DNA from: Chthoniobacteraceae bacterium
GTDB taxonomy: Bacteria > Verrucomicrobiota > Verrucomicrobiia > Chthoniobacterales > Chthoniobacteraceae
Assembly: GCA_947449735.1 (NCBI GenBank)
Contig: CANFTB010000023.1
Span: forward strand, 1-64,000
Direction of reading: 5' to 3'
DNA length: 64,000 nt
The first letter of the stretch is position 1. The number at the start of each line of letters is the position of its first letter. The position numbers and the translations under genes were made by a program. The notes beneath the pieces were generated by a model. That model was not told the DNA's origin. It ran no database searches and saw only the letters and a list, made by a program, of their open reading frames with translations. This document shows, one piece after another, positions 8,168-17,270 of the stretch.

Positions 8168-10198
8168 ATGAAAGCCCACCCCCTTGGCTTCAGCACCCTC
8201 ACAGCCTTAGCGACAGCCGCTACCTTTTTGATTTGCCATGCCGCCCCCGCGCGCGGCGAGAAAACGCCCCTATGGCAAAGACAGGTGAACGCCCATACGG
8301 CCGCCATCGAAGCGGAATCCGCCGCGGACCTTGCGGACGCAGAGGATTGGATCCGCAACGCTCCCAATCATCGCAAGGAGCTACTGGGAATGCTGGGCCT
8401 CGATCCCCTGCCAAAGCGGGGCGACCTAAATGCCGTCACGGTTGGAGTCCTAGAGCATGAGAATTTCACAGTGGAAAAACTCCACTTCCAGTCAAGCCCC
8501 GGCCTCTACGTGACCGGAAACCTCTACGTCCCAAAGAAAAGGGAGGGCCGTCTTCCCGCGGTTCTCTACGTGTGCGGCCACAGCCAGATGGTCGAGGGCA
8601 ACGTGCGCTATGGGAACAAAACTGGCTACCAGCACCACCCTGCCTGGCTGGCGCAAAACGGCTTTGTCGCCCTCGCCATCGATACGATTCAACTGGGTGA
8701 AATTGCGGGACTCCACCACGGCACGCACAACCTTAACATGTGGTGGTGGAACTCTCGGGGATACACCCCCGCCGGCGTCGAAACTTGGAACGGCATCCGC
8801 GCCCTCGACTACCTGCAATCCCGGCCGGAAGTTGATCCCGAACGACTCGGTGTCACGGGAAGGTCGGGTGGCGGTGCCTATTCTTGGTACATCAGTGCGG
8901 TAGACGAACGCGTGAAAGCATCCGTTCCAGTTGCCGGCATCACGGACCTCAGAAACCATATCGTCGACGGAGTGATCGACGGGCACTGCGACTGCATGTT
9001 CGCCCTCAATGCACTGCGCTGGGATTTCAACAAAATTGCGGCCCTTGTGGCTCCGCGGGCGCTGCTGATCACCAACACAGACAAGGACCCCATTTTCCCC
9101 ATCGACGGCGTCGAGCGTGTACACCGGGACGTAGCGCGTGTGTACAAGGCGGCCAACGCTTTCGACAAGATCGGCCTACTGGTCTCGGAAGGCCCGCACA
9201 AGGATGTTCAAGAGCTTCAAGTGGGTGCGTTCCGCTGGTTCAAAAGGTTCCTTTCAGGTGACGCCGAGTATCCCATTCAGCCTGCAAAAAAGCTGTTTGC
9301 CCCCGCACAGCTCAAAGTCTTGACCCAGGTTCCGGCCGACGAGCGCACCTCTTCAACGCACTCTTGGTTCGTGCCCGTGCCCCCGGCTGAAAGTTTTCCT
9401 AAGACGGAGTCGGCATGGAAGGAATCGGCGCCACAGTGGATCGGCCGGATCAAGGCAACCAGCTTCGCAAACTGGCCCTCCACCCCAAACGCCCCTGGGG
9501 CCGCAATTCAGCTGCTGGAAAAACACCAGGCCGGCGCGGGAACAGTCGCCTCGTTTTCAGTCCAGACCGATCCACTCCTCGGCGAGGAAAGCGGTCCCGC
9601 GCTTGTCGTCTGGGGGATCACCCGCGCCGTCGAGGAATTCGTCCAGCTCAGTTCTTCCAAGAATGCCGGGGCGCGCCAAGCTCAGCAGGGCGCCATCGTT
9701 CGCATCGTAGACAGCGGGGAGCTCAAGGCAGAACTGGACCGCATCCAAGCGGGCGCAACTCCCCCCGAGGGCAAGCTTCTCGCGCTTTACGCGCCTCGGG
9801 GCTTTTCGCAGGCCGCAAAAGACGGAATCCGGCCAGAGCCTTGGATCTCCTCCCAAAAGGAGAACAGCCGCATCCGGCGCCGGTACATGCTTACCGGAGG
9901 GACCCTTGAATCCTGGCGCGTCTTCGACATAGTCCGCTTTTTAAACGCCCTCGGCGGTCCGGCGGCAGCCACACCAATCGAGGTACACGCCTCCGGAACA
10001 TCTGCTGTAAACACCTTGTACGCATCGCTTTTTTGCGAGGGTCATTTCTCCTACAAACTCACACAGCTGCCCGCGTCCCACGAGACACCGGGGACGCCTG
10101 ACTATTTCAGCATTCTCAGGGTGCTGGACATACCACAGGCGATCGAACTCGCACGCTCCCGCTCGGTGTTGAGCTACACGGCCGCATCCGTGCAATGA
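8168..10198 (+). CDS. Exported alpha/beta hydrolase (acetyl-xylan-esterase-like)
   Basis: A 676-aa secreted enzyme with a signal peptide (about 1-30). The alpha/beta hydrolase domain (about 90-365) has the nucleophile motif G-R-S233-G-G, an acid in ITNTDKDPIFP (D305 or D307) and His344 in SEGPHKD. The preceding VLYVCGHS strand supplies the oxyanion region. This arrangement matches the acetyl-xylan esterase / large 'family esterase' group common in Verrucomicrobia and Planctomycetes. The C-terminal 300 residues form a second domain without a motif I recognise. Its last four bases (ATGA) overlap the start of a TonB-dependent receptor gene. I infer a polysaccharide- or ester-processing pair: surface or periplasmic de-esterification with coupled uptake. 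Confidence 0.8.
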   Translation: MKAHPLGFSTLTALATAATFLICHAAPARGEKTPLWQRQVNAHTAAIEAESAADLADAEDWIRNAPNHRKELLGMLGLDPLPKRGDLNAVTVGVLEHENFTVEKLHFQSSPGLYVTGNLYVPKKREGRLPAVLYVCGHSQMVEGNVRYGNKTGYQHHPAWLAQNGFVALAIDTIQLGEIAGLHHGTHNLNMWWWNSRGYTPAGVETWNGIRALDYLQSRPEVDPERLGVTGRSGGGAYSWYISAVDERVKASVPVAGITDLRNHIVDGVIDGHCDCMFALNALRWDFNKIAALVAPRALLITNTDKDPIFPIDGVERVHRDVARVYKAANAFDKIGLLVSEGPHKDVQELQVGAFRWFKRFLSGDAEYPIQPAKKLFAPAQLKVLTQVPADERTSSTHSWFVPVPPAESFPKTESAWKESAPQWIGRIKATSFANWPSTPNAPGAAIQLLEKHQAGAGTVASFSVQTDPLLGEESGPALVVWGITRAVEEFVQLSSSKNAGARQAQQGAIVRIVDSGELKAELDRIQAGATPPEGKLLALYAPRGFSQAAKDGIRPEPWISSQKENSRIRRRYMLTGGTLESWRVFDIVRFLNALGGPAAATPIEVHASGTSAVNTLYASLFCEGHFSYKLTQLPASHETPGTPDYFSILRVLDIPQAIELARSRSVLSYTAASVQ

Positions 10199-12324
10199 AG
10201 ACGCCCTACCGCTTCAAGCAAATGCCCGGGCTTGCGCCATTGCTGAGACCAGTCGCGGCATGCCTTGCCAGCGGCCTTGCAACAGCCCTCGGCGATTCGT
10301 CCGACAGCCTTCCGGAGATCGCAGTCCGGGCGACTCCATTTGCGACAGCGGCCCTAACGACACCAGCGACGGAGGTTTACCTGGGCGAGGCCCAGCTGTC
10401 CCACGCCCCGCAGCGGACGCTCGACGGCGTCCTCCGCGACGTGCCCGGCTTCCGGTTGTTTCGCCGCACCGACAGCATTGCAGCGCATCCGACGACGCAG
10501 GGTGTCAGTCTCGCCAATGTCGGCCCCAGCGGTGCGAGCAGGACAACCGTGCTCTGGGACGGCGTGCCGATGAATGATCCGTTCGGAGGGTGGGTTCCCT
10601 GGACGCGCTTCGCACCGGCGACCATCTCTGCCGTGCGTCTTGCCCCAGAGGGAGGAGTCAGTCCGTGGGGCACCGGCTCCATCGGCGGCGTCATCGCCAT
10701 GGATTCGCGCTTTCTAAACGAGGCTCCCTTCGCATTCATCGAGGGCGCCGCAGGCAACGTGATGCCCCACCAGGCGACGGTGGCCTTCGCCCAAGACCTC
10801 AACCCGTCCGGGACGCGCTTGTTCGGCACAGTCCATGAGTCCAAGTTTTCGGGATACCCTGTCATCCGTGAGGACAAACGGGGACCAGTCGATACGCGTG
10901 CAAACTCACGCGAACGGGCGTTTGATGCCGGAGTCGCACAATTTTTGACGCCCGACAGGGAATGGCGCCTCACCCTGCGCGCGTCAGCGTGGGAGGAGGA
11001 ACGCGGCAACGGCACACCGCTGACCACCAACGCAGGAGACGCACTGGATTTTTCGATCCGCCTGACGCGAAACGCGGGCGCAGACGAGTGGTCCTCGGAG
11101 ACCATTTTTTACACGCAAAACAGACAGTTTGAGAGCTATTTCACGAGTGTCGCGAGCGACCGCTCCAGCGAGCGACCGAGCCTTGATCAGTTCTCAGTTC
11201 CATCCAGCGCCGTTGGTATCATCCAACGCACCCGTGTTCCCCTTGGAGACAGGCACATGCTTGGCGCGGGCGTGGACTTCAGCGGAGTCGAAGGGAGCAC
11301 CCACGAGAGGTTCTCTTACTCGGGCACGTCTTTTACGAAAGAACGCGAGGCTGGCGGCCGCCAGGCGGATGGAGGCCTGTTCCTTCAGGACACGTGGACT
11401 CCGTCTCGCAGTCTGCAATTGCATGGGGGCGTCCGGCTTGAAATTCACCAAGACAGCGACGGCCGGCTGCAAGAGCGAACCATTGCGACAGGCGCAACAC
11501 TCAAGGATCGGCACTATCAGCACACGACAAACTGCCACCCCCAGTTCACGCTCGGCGGAAAATGGAACGCAATGGAGACCGTGGAGTGGAGTTCGAATAT
11601 TTTTTCAGGCGGAAGAAATCCCAGCCTCAACGAGCTTTACAGGCCGTTTCGCACCGGCGACCTGGTCACTCTTGGGAATCCCGAACTGGGTAGAGAATCC
11701 GCTGTCGGAGGGGAGATGGCGCTCAAGTTAAAGGCCACGGACGAGCTGACATTCCGAGTAAAAGCATTCGCCAACCAGATGCGAGACGCGATCGCTACGG
11801 TGAGTTTGGTGAGGGGCCCTGGCACCTTTGGGGACTGGGGTTATTTGCCACCGGGAGGAGTTGGAGCGCAACGAACCAACGTTGAAAAAGTGATGGTGAG
11901 GGGAGCGGAAGCCGGAGCGGAATGGAAGGTCACAAGGAGTATCACGCTGCAGGCCAGCTGGCTGGCCACCCACAGCGAGATCGAAAGATGCAGCAAGGAG
12001 CGCAATCTCGAGGGCAAGCGTCTTGCCCAGGTCCCCTCTTCACAGGCAATCCTGCAGATACGGGGAGATCTCCAAAACTGGATGTGGGTCGCCGTCTGCC
12101 GCTATGTGGCGGCGCAGTTTGATGACGACGCCAACACCCTTTCACTCGGAACCTGCATGACTTTCGACGCCAGGATCACCCGGAGGCTGGGGAAGAAGAC
12201 GGAGGTTTTCGTCGCCGGGGAGAACCTTTCAAACGCCGAAATACAGACGCGGAGGGACGCAAACGGGACCGTCAGCATAGGCGCCCCCAGAATGTGGAGC
12301 ACGGGACTGAGGCGGGAGTTTTAA
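10195..12324 (+). CDS. TonB-dependent outer-membrane receptor
   Basis: A 709-aa receptor for TonB/ExbBD-energised uptake of a large or scarce ligand. The plug domain (about 45-160) shows LDGVLRDVPGFRLF, TQGVSLANVGPSGASRTTVLWDG and the GTGSIGGVI turn. The rest is a 22-strand-type barrel of alternating residues that ends in a terminal Phe (LRREF), as outer-membrane barrels should. The N-terminus has a hydrophobic stretch that may be the signal peptide. It starts inside the stop of the hydrolase gene (ATGA), which implies co-expression. The ligand could be a glycan product, a vitamin or a siderophore; the sequence does not decide. Confidence 0.92.
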   Translation: MKTPYRFKQMPGLAPLLRPVAACLASGLATALGDSSDSLPEIAVRATPFATAALTTPATEVYLGEAQLSHAPQRTLDGVLRDVPGFRLFRRTDSIAAHPTTQGVSLANVGPSGASRTTVLWDGVPMNDPFGGWVPWTRFAPATISAVRLAPEGGVSPWGTGSIGGVIAMDSRFLNEAPFAFIEGAAGNVMPHQATVAFAQDLNPSGTRLFGTVHESKFSGYPVIREDKRGPVDTRANSRERAFDAGVAQFLTPDREWRLTLRASAWEEERGNGTPLTTNAGDALDFSIRLTRNAGADEWSSETIFYTQNRQFESYFTSVASDRSSERPSLDQFSVPSSAVGIIQRTRVPLGDRHMLGAGVDFSGVEGSTHERFSYSGTSFTKEREAGGRQADGGLFLQDTWTPSRSLQLHGGVRLEIHQDSDGRLQERTIATGATLKDRHYQHTTNCHPQFTLGGKWNAMETVEWSSNIFSGGRNPSLNELYRPFRTGDLVTLGNPELGRESAVGGEMALKLKATDELTFRVKAFANQMRDAIATVSLVRGPGTFGDWGYLPPGGVGAQRTNVEKVMVRGAEAGAEWKVTRSITLQASWLATHSEIERCSKERNLEGKRLAQVPSSQAILQIRGDLQNWMWVAVCRYVAAQFDDDANTLSLGTCMTFDARITRRLGKKTEVFVAGENLSNAEIQTRRDANGTVSIGAPRMWSTGLRREF

Positions 12325-12377
12325 ATCTCCCCCGCCCCGGATCCGCTTCTATTTCAGCAAACGCAGGCCAGGCACGC

Positions 12378-13742
12378 TCAGGCGCAAAACTCCCACCCCT
12401 TGCGTACGGCATTTCGCTTCAGCAGCAGGTTGGCCTCCGGGCTGTTTAAAAAGCGCTGGGCCGCGCTGTCCCATTTCAAAAGCCTGCCGGGATTCAACAC
12501 GCCGATGTTGCCGAGCAGGCCGTAGCGGCTCAAAGGGACGGCGTACTCGAAATTGGAACCGCACTTGCGGCCCGACAGGATGGCTTCGATAAGCTCGATC
12601 TGGGGGTTCTTTGCGGTGGCGCGCTCGATGGTCGGCTGGGGGGCTTTCTTAAGCAGCCAGTCCTCATGCTTCGCATAGGGCAGGAGTCTGGGTTTTCCGG
12701 CATGGTCACCGATGCAGATCAACTTTCCTTCCTCCCCGATGTACAGAGCTCCGGCCTTGGCCTTCGCCCAGTCCTCGGATTCGTCCAACTCCACCGGCCG
12801 CTCCGGCTTCCGATTTCCGTCGTACCAGGTCAGCGTTACGTCCCCGAAAAGCTTGGTCTTGTGCTTAAGTGTGATGGTGGAAGCCGAAGGAAACGTGGTC
12901 TCAGTGAGGTCGTCGACGTCCGCCTGAATTTCGTAAGGGTCCCCGAGTTCGCATGCGTAAAACGGGCCGTCCAGCGTGTGGCACCCCATGTCCCCCATCG
13001 CGCCGGAGCCGTATTCACGGTGGGCTCTCCAGGCAAACGGGTGCAGTCCCGGCAAATACGGAACCTCAGGACACTGGGCAAGCCAGGCGTCCCAGTTCAA
13101 GGTGTCCGGAGCGGCGGCGGCAACCATGCCCTCCTTCGCCTTGGTGCCCTGCGGCCAGATCGGACGATTTGTCCAGACGTGTATCTCCTTAACGCGGCCG
13201 ATGATCCCCATCGCGAGGTACTCCTTCAAAGCGCGCAGACCATCGAGCAAATGCCCCTGGTTTCCCATGTTGGTGAGCACTCCTTTTTCGCGTGAAAGTT
13301 CCAGCAGCCGGTTCGCCTCCCAAACCCGGTTCACAAGCGGTTTTTGCACGCAAACGTGCTTCCCATGACGAAGCGCCTCGAGCGCAGCGGGAAAATGCGA
13401 ATGGTCGGGAGTGGAAACCGTCACTCCGTCGAGTTTGTCCCCCATCGTCGCAAACATTTCCCTGAAGTCCTGAAACAGCCGGGCGTTCGGGTAAAGAAGC
13501 TTTGCCCGCTCGAGCCGGGTCCGGTCTACGTCACACAGGGCGACAATTTCCGCACCGGCCGAGGTGTTCAGCAGGTCGGCCTTGCCCTTGCCCTCCACCC
13601 CGATTCCTCCAAATTGCAACTTCTTAGGTCCCTGCCCCCGGAGGATATGGGGAAACACGAGCGAGCTTGCGGAGAGAGATGCGGCCTTGAGAAAGGAACG
13701 CCGTGAGGTGCGGGATGCGGTGGAATAGTCGGAGGGGTTCAT
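12378..13742 (-). CDS. Tat-exported Gfo/Idh/MocA oxidoreductase
   Basis: A 454-aa NAD(P)-dependent oxidoreductase, probably acting on sugars or inositols. The start at 13742 gives a twin-arginine signal with R14-R15 in SRRSFLKAAS, so it is folded and then exported. The Rossmann region follows (FGGIGVEGKGKADLL, then EIVALCDVD), with STPDHSHFPAALEALRHGKH. The usual E-K-P motif is Q133-K-P here. The C-terminal half has a Gfo/Idh substrate domain with GAMGDMGCHTLDGPFYA. PVC bacteria carry many such paralogues. It is convergent with the TonB receptor gene (53-bp gap) and divergent from tadA. Confidence 0.9.
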   Translation of the reverse strand: MNPSDYSTASRTSRRSFLKAASLSASSLVFPHILRGQGPKKLQFGGIGVEGKGKADLLNTSAGAEIVALCDVDRTRLERAKLLYPNARLFQDFREMFATMGDKLDGVTVSTPDHSHFPAALEALRHGKHVCVQKPLVNRVWEANRLLELSREKGVLTNMGNQGHLLDGLRALKEYLAMGIIGRVKEIHVWTNRPIWPQGTKAKEGMVAAAAPDTLNWDAWLAQCPEVPYLPGLHPFAWRAHREYGSGAMGDMGCHTLDGPFYACELGDPYEIQADVDDLTETTFPSASTITLKHKTKLFGDVTLTWYDGNRKPERPVELDESEDWAKAKAGALYIGEEGKLICIGDHAGKPRLLPYAKHEDWLLKKAPQPTIERATAKNPQIELIEAILSGRKCGSNFEYAVPLSRYGLLGNIGVLNPGRLLKWDSAAQRFLNSPEANLLLKRNAVRKGWEFCA

Positions 13743-13774
13743 GAATTGGGGGTGGATGAGACACGTGAAACGGC

Positions 13775-13790
13775 ACAAGCCCGTGCTTGT
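13775..13790. promoter_or_regulatory. inverted repeat between divergent genes
   Basis: ACAAGC and GCTTGT are separated by 4 bp in the 207-bp gap between the oxidoreductase and tadA starts. It could be an operator for the oxidoreductase promoter. I found no -10/-35 pair that fixes its role. Confidence 0.25.
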
Positions 13791-13949
13791 ACTAACGCAG
13801 CTGGAGACAGACTCTCTATGTCCGCGAAAGCCCAGCATTACACTTTTCAATACCCGCTTGCAGCTTTTCTCTTTGTTTCCAAAGCGATCCACGCTGGCAA
13901 ACTTCTTGAGATCGCTCGGCAACAAGCTCCTATCCGACTCTTTAAATTC

Positions 13950-14456
13950 ATGGAAGAAGGCATCATCGATTTGCAAAGCGACGACTACTTTATGGGTGAA
14001 GCCTTGCGCCTTGCGCAAAGGGCGCGAAGCCAGGACGAAGTCCCCGTGGGCGCAGTACTGGTTCTCGAGGGGCGCATCATCGCCCGCGCCTACAACCAAG
14101 TGGAGCAGCTCAAAGACGCCACCGCCCACGCCGAGATCCTAGCCATCACGCAAGCCGAGGCTGTGCTTGAGGACTGGAGGCTCACAGGCTGCGACCTCTA
14201 CGTAACCAAGGAGCCCTGCCCCATGTGCGCGGGCGCCATCATCCACACCCGGGTGCGGCGCGTCATCTTCGGCTGCCTCTCGCCCAAGGACGGCGCGGGC
14301 GGCAGCCTCATGAACCTCCTCCAGCACCCCAAGCTCAACCACCGCTGCGAGGTCACCAGCGGCGTCCGCCAGCTGGAGTGCGCCTCCGTTCTCCAGGATT
14401 TCTTCAGGCAAAAACGCAGCGCCTCCCCCCCGCCCCCGGGGCACCTTCCGGAGTAA
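13950..14456 (+). CDS. tadA: tRNA-specific adenosine deaminase
   Basis: A 168-aa cytidine/deoxycytidylate-deaminase-fold enzyme. It converts adenosine-34 to inosine in the tRNA-Arg wobble position. I start it at 13950 because family homology begins at DYFMGEALRLAQRA; the longer upstream frame is not protein-like. H60-A-E62 provides one zinc ligand and the proton shuttle. P-C90-P-M-C93 provides the other two zinc ligands. The GAGGSLMNLLQHPKLNHR stretch is characteristic of TadA. No clear Shine-Dalgarno is visible. It is convergent with the sigma factor gene. Confidence 0.93.
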   Translation: MEEGIIDLQSDDYFMGEALRLAQRARSQDEVPVGAVLVLEGRIIARAYNQVEQLKDATAHAEILAITQAEAVLEDWRLTGCDLYVTKEPCPMCAGAIIHTRVRRVIFGCLSPKDGAGGSLMNLLQHPKLNHRCEVTSGVRQLECASVLQDFFRQKRSASPPPPGHLPE

Positions 14457-14517
14457 GAGCCGTCCGCCGCGAACCCTCTCAATCCGGCCCCCCTGCCTGC
14501 TTGACCCGGCCGCAAAA

Positions 14518-15396
14518 CTACCCCGCGCGCTTCCCTCCCGGCAGCAGGTGCTCAATAGGCTGCTCCCGGCGCGACAGGGCGCGCCTCAGCTTCTCCAGCG
14601 CCCCGTTCTGCAGCTGCCGGATACGCTCCCTCGTGACCCCGAACCGCTTGCCCACCTCTTCCAGAGTCTTCGGGCTCTCGCCCTCCAGGCCGAACCGGGA
14701 GGCGATGATCCGGCTCTCCCGGGGGTCCAGCACCGAGAGCACCTCCCCCAGTTCCTCTAACAGGTTGCTGTCGCTCAACTGCTCGAGGGGGTTCGGCGCC
14801 TCTAGGTCGCTCACGGTCTCCCCCAGCTCCTTTCCATCGTCATCGCTCACCGGGGCGTCCAGCGAGGCGGGGCGCAGCGACACCGTCCGCAACTGCGCCA
14901 GCTTCGGTGCCGAGATGCCCACCTCCTCCGCAAGCTCCTCGTCGGTCGGCTCCCGCCCCAGCTCCTCGCTCATGCTCATAGCAAGGCGGCGCACCTTGGC
15001 GATCTTGTCCACGAGATGCACGGGCAGCCGGATCGTCTTGCTCTGGTTCGCCAGGGCGCGCTTGATGCTCTGCTTGATCCACCAGGCAGCGTAGGTGCTC
15101 AGCTTGCCCCCTTTCGAGGGGTCGAAACGCTCGACTGCCTTGATGAGCCCGATATTGCCCTCTGAGATGAGGTCCGGCATCGGCAGCCCGAAGTTGTTGT
15201 AATCGTGCGCAATCTTCACCACCAGGCGCAGGTTGGCCTGAATCATCTGGGAGCGGGCCTCCCGGTCGCCCAACTTAATGCGCCCGGCCAGCTCCACCTC
15301 CTGCAGCGGCGTCAGAAGCGGCACCTGGCCGATCTCCCGCAGATACACCCTCAGCCCGGACTCGGGCTCCTCGCGACTGCCATATTTCATTACCAT
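14518..15396 (-). CDS. RNA polymerase sigma-70 family factor (RpoD/RpoS-like)
   Basis: A 292-aa sigma factor with regions 1.2, 2, 3 and 4 but no acidic region 1.1, so probably a group 2 or a short primary-like factor. Region 1.2 is in RVYLREIGQVPLLTPLQE. Region 2 contains DLISEGNIGLIKAVERFDP and the TYAAWWIKQSIKRAL recognition helix. Region 4 has the helix-turn-helix TLEEVGKRFGVTRERIRQ. A strong Shine-Dalgarno (GGAGG, 7 nt before ATG) supports the start at 15396. The upstream region carries phased 10-bp repeats and a candidate promoter. Confidence 0.93.
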   Translation of the reverse strand: MVMKYGSREEPESGLRVYLREIGQVPLLTPLQEVELAGRIKLGDREARSQMIQANLRLVVKIAHDYNNFGLPMPDLISEGNIGLIKAVERFDPSKGGKLSTYAAWWIKQSIKRALANQSKTIRLPVHLVDKIAKVRRLAMSMSEELGREPTDEELAEEVGISAPKLAQLRTVSLRPASLDAPVSDDDGKELGETVSDLEAPNPLEQLSDSNLLEELGEVLSVLDPRESRIIASRFGLEGESPKTLEEVGKRFGVTRERIRQLQNGALEKLRRALSRREQPIEHLLPGGKRAG

Positions 15397-15762
15397 ACAG
15401 CTCCCTCCCCAAAATGTTTTGCAGGTCCCAGCCGGCGCGCCGCCCTAAGTCTAAGCGTCTTCAAACGGCATCCAACGGCCCCAAACGGCATCTTAAGATC
15501 CTGAAACAAGGCTTCAAAGCACCGCGCCCCGAAACAGTTCACGCAACCCCTTGAAAAACCGGCGGGACAACCTGCACGGCCCCTTCTCCTGTTGCTACGG
15601 GAACCGCGAGCCCGAAAGCCTTATCTATTCGTGCGACAGCACGTATTTAGCCACGCCTCCGGAACCACGCCTCCATAAACACGCGCAGCCATGCGCCCCG
15701 CCGCCGTAACCGCCTGCAGACCAAAGCAGCGCCGTCACCGTGCCCAACCCCACCCCTAGCCC
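15397..15762. other. 366-bp intergenic region upstream of sigma gene
   Basis: I see no gene here. It contains a candidate sigma-70 promoter and phased repeats for the sigma factor gene (15448-15491), a small hairpin with a 5-bp stem and GACA loop (15630-15643), and a 10-bp direct repeat CCACGCCTCC at 15651 and 15665. The part near 15763 is C-rich and holds no U-tract terminator for the 220-aa gene. Confidence 0.5.
15448..15491 (-). promoter_or_regulatory. candidate promoter with three phased 10-bp repeats
   Basis: On the - strand, TTGGAT (15470-15475) and TAGACT (15448-15453) are spaced by 16 bp, a reasonable sigma-70 promoter for the sigma factor gene 52 bp downstream. Overlapping and upstream of the -35, three consecutive 10-bp units occupy 15462-15491. 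The outer two are identical (ATGCCGTTTG on the - strand) and the middle one shares GCCGTT. Ten-bp phasing puts the units on one face of the helix, as for an activator or repressor site. Confidence 0.4.
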
Positions 15763-16425
15763 CTAGGACGGAGTCCCCGCAAACGGAGTGAACCCAAGCC
15801 CGAACGCATTCGCAGACGCCGCAAACATCGTCGGAATCGACCCGATGAAACTCTCCCATTGCTGGTTATTCCGGTACTGGGTGTCCGCACCCATGTACAC
15901 CCCCGCCGGAAGGATGCCACTGTCCTCGATCTGCACTCGCACCTCGTATTCCCAGTCCGGAATCCGAACATGCCCAAGCGCCGCCGGCCGCGCAACCTGC
16001 CGCGTCCCGGCAAAGGACCGCAAAAAACGCTCCCGCTCGTGGAGCGATTCAAAACGCGCCTGGGCCTGCATCGCCAGCGAGCTCACCGACTTCGGATCGA
16101 CCTCCACCAGGGCATGCACACGGCAAAGCGTCTGCTGCACCAACTGCCAGTCCGCCCAGTTGCGGGCGTTGCGCACCGCCACCCGCAGCCGTTCCGCCGT
16201 GCGCACCAACGTCCCGTTTCCCTCGAAAAACGTGGCATTCAACTCGTACTGGTACAACAGGTCGCGCCCCAGCAACTGGCACTGCGTTGGCTTCAGGCCG
16301 ATCCCCTTCAGGGGATCGCACAGGTCGCGGACGAAGTCCTCCAGCGCGGTTTCGCGCATACTGACCGGAGCCGGGAGCGGCAGGTCAATGCTCACTCCAA
16401 AAATCTCGATGGGGATGACTTCCAT
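15763..16425 (-). CDS. Unrecognised 220-aa protein downstream of giant gene
   Basis: A 220-aa, mostly soluble protein that I do not recognise. It begins MEVIPIEIFGVSIDLPLP; I use the ATG at 16425 rather than the TTG nine bases upstream. It has no signal peptide and no membrane helix. Notable are a central region rich in Arg (RTAERLRVAVRNARNW) and aromatic stretches near the C-terminus (WEYEVRVQIEDSG, YMGADTQYRNNQQWE), suggesting an alpha/beta fold. It lies 250 bp downstream of the giant gene on the same strand, so it may be co-transcribed, but the gap is long. No link in function is shown. Confidence 0.6.
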   Translation of the reverse strand: MEVIPIEIFGVSIDLPLPAPVSMRETALEDFVRDLCDPLKGIGLKPTQCQLLGRDLLYQYELNATFFEGNGTLVRTAERLRVAVRNARNWADWQLVQQTLCRVHALVEVDPKSVSSLAMQAQARFESLHERERFLRSFAGTRQVARPAALGHVRIPDWEYEVRVQIEDSGILPAGVYMGADTQYRNNQQWESFIGSIPTMFAASANAFGLGFTPFAGTPS

Positions 16426-16620
16426 AAACAACAAACTTTCCCGAAGTGCCGAAATCTACTCCGCCACCTAACGGACAGCAATCCCAACATCCCCTCCCTC
16501 CGCGTTGACCAGATTCATCGCCACAAACCGCATTCGCGCGAAGAAGATCCGCTGCCACAAATCCTCTCCGCCTTCCGAGCCTCTTCAGGGAACCCTCGCT
16601 TGATCCCGGCGGCTCGGAAT

Positions 16621-16646
16621 CCCAGTTCAGAGGAAACCTCACTGGG
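16621..16646 (-). terminator. possible terminator hairpin after giant gene
   Basis: CCCAGT (16621-16626) pairs with ACTGGG (16641-16646), and an inner GAGG/CCTC stem closes an AAA loop, leaving a 3-nt bulge. It lies 30 bp downstream of the giant gene's stop. It lacks a T run on the - strand, so termination may be weak or factor-dependent. Confidence 0.3.
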
Positions 16647-16675
16647 ACCCGGTCCGTCAGGATTAAAGGGGCGCC

Positions 16676-17270
16676 TTATTCGCCAGGGAGGGATGCCGCC
16701 TCGGCCTGCAGGTTCGTGATCAGCGTGGACTTCACTCTCTCAAAATCGACGTCACCACCGAGCAGCAGCACCTGCTCCGCATCCCACACCAAGTCAACAT
16801 TGAGATCGTCGTCCGTGCCACTCCCCAAGTCGTAAGCCCCAGACATCAACTCCGGCGCGCCATAAATCGAAGCGTCCCCTGCTGTCTGGACACGACCGGC
16901 GAGCGTGAAACTCACGGGCTGGTCCAATCCAGGCACACGCTCAGCCAGCACGGAAAACTCCGAACGCTCACTAGCCGAAGCATCCTGAATGGTCTGATCC
17001 GCAGGGAGCCATCCATCCACCTTCTCCAGCGTGAGCGGCGGCGCCGGCGAAACAGAATCCAGCAGCCATGCGGAGCGGCCCTTGGAGACCACACGCTTGC
17101 CGCCAACCATCTCGCTCGCCCGCTCGGTAATCCAGTATCCGCTCCGGCTCTCTGGACTGCTTGAACCGTTCAGATGCTTCCCACTCACCCAGTACACCCA
17201 CCAAGCGGTGAAGGCGGAGGTCGTGCCATCCGAACCGGCGTTCACCACTGGCGGCGCTGATTCGCTGCTT
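16676..17270 (-). other. Unique C-terminal region of the giant protein
   Basis: After the last Ig-like domain (ending SAMLTVLGSS) come about 190 residues unrelated to the repeats. They start with an aromatic-rich stretch (TAWWVYWVSGKHLNG), continue with SRSGYWITERASEM and KGRSAWLLDSV, and finish in an acidic section with DLGSGTDDDLNVDLVWDAE. A functional end-cap, a processing site or a novel secretion signal are all possible. I recognise no known sorting domain. Confidence 0.6.

Noticed and set aside
16385-16642. 85-aa - strand frame between giant gene and the 220-aa gene
   Set aside because: It overlaps the start of the 220-aa gene in another frame, has a Gly/Cys-rich composition without pattern and no ribosome-binding site.
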